A stretch of DNA of 5,418 bases. It comes from Clostridia bacterium (GTDB taxonomy: Bacteria; Bacillota; Clostridia; Oscillospirales; Acutalibacteraceae). The position numbers and the translations under genes are program-made. Location: the NCBI GenBank assembly GCA_900764115.1, contig CAAFMR010000158.1, positions 1 through 5,418 on the forward strand, given 5' to 3'. Below are positions 5,315 through 5,418 of this stretch, piece by piece (position 1 is the stretch's first letter; each line of letters opens with the position of its first letter). The notes under the pieces are model-generated. The model worked only from the letters and a program-made list of their open reading frames with translations, searched no databases and was not told the DNA's origin.

Positions 5315-5384
5315 TTTGTGGCTTTCGCTGTCTGAACGACAGCGATTTTACTCCGTAAAATTAGCCACAATTCCGCAAGAGAGG
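5315..5384 (+). repeat. Intergenic structured repeat, copy B, carrying the dnaJ ribosome binding site
   Basis: The second unit runs from TTTGTGGC to GCAAGAGAGG, with the same 55-bp spacing between its inverted ends (TTGTGGCT 5316-5323, AGCCACAA 5363-5370). Unlike copy A, it also has an internal perfect stem TCGCTGTC (5325-5332), loop TGAAC, GACAGCGA (5338-5345), and a hairpin TTTTAC-TCC-GTAAAA (5346-5360). It can thus fold alone into a closed three-helix shape. Its last bases, GAGAGG (5379-5384), are the only Shine-Dalgarno candidate for the following start codon. Confidence 0.75.
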
Positions 5385-5394
5385 AATGAATGTA

Positions 5395-5418
5395 ATGGCA
5401 GATAAGCGGGATTTCTAA
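5395..5418 (+). CDS. dnaJ: Probable start of DnaJ co-chaperone, cut or broken at the window edge
   Basis: ATG 5395 begins MADKRDF, matching the usual N-terminus of clostridial DnaJ (MA-[DE]-KRD-[YF]-YEVLG). GAGAGG (5379-5384) lies 10 bases upstream. Position after dnaK in a CIRCE operon supports dnaJ, which delivers substrates to DnaK and stimulates its ATPase through its J domain. The eighth codon, where Tyr (TAT or TAC) is expected, is TAA, and its A is the last base of the window. This may be a sequence-edge error, a true nonsense mutation, or an unrelated seven-residue frame. Only seven residues support the call. An in-frame ATG at 5386 sits too close to the ribosome binding site to be preferred. 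Confidence 0.6.
   Translation: MADKRDF

Noticed and set aside
1..5418. Possible defence system, CRISPR array, transposase, phage or plasmid gene.
   Set aside because: No spaced direct-repeat array, no integrase, transposase or toxin motif, and all coding sequence is accounted for by housekeeping or metabolic genes. The intergenic repeat at 5217-5384 is the only mobile-like feature, and it encodes nothing.

Overview
The window looks like chromosomal DNA of a GC-rich, low-oxygen Gram-positive bacterium of the class Clostridia, probably an Oscillospiraceae/Ruminococcaceae-type gut organism. This is inferred from four things: the heat-shock order hrcA-grpE-dnaK-(dnaJ) under a CIRCE operator, a 607-residue DnaK of Gram-positive length, a small monocluster ferredoxin, and a small anaerobe-type conserved protein. 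No search was run, so the taxonomy is inference.

Left part (1-1260). The window opens inside the 3' end of a putative clan-A-type glycoside hydrolase, followed by a strong hairpin. A short monocistronic ferredoxin unit comes next, with its own promoter and a leader holding three alternating copies of one 7-base dyad half-site. A perfect 16-bp hairpin ends this unit and also serves the convergent minus-strand gene for an 81-residue uncharacterised protein. The 250-bp space between that gene and hrcA holds divergent promoters, a hairpin, a 14-bp tandem palindromic repeat and, on the hrcA side, a canonical sigma-A-type promoter with a perfect CIRCE.

Right part (1476-5418). The chaperone operon follows: hrcA (repressor), grpE (nucleotide exchange factor) and dnaK (Hsp70). 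HrcA should bind the CIRCE and repress the operon. GrpE resets DnaK by ADP release, and DnaJ delivers substrates and stimulates ATPase. A terminator-like hairpin lies just after dnaK. The next 200 bp hold an intricate repeat element: two 55-bp near-copies bounded by inverted repeats, around a 22-bp palindrome, able to fold in two mutually exclusive ways. The second copy supplies the Shine-Dalgarno sequence of what looks like the dnaJ start. Only seven dnaJ codons are visible before an in-frame TAA, which is the last codon of the window.

Most of the window is ordinary housekeeping sequence. I see no CRISPR array, transposase, phage gene, defence system, tRNA or rRNA. The least explained sequence is the dnaK-dnaJ intergenic repeat, followed by the dyad-rich leaders of the ferredoxin gene and the minus-strand small gene.
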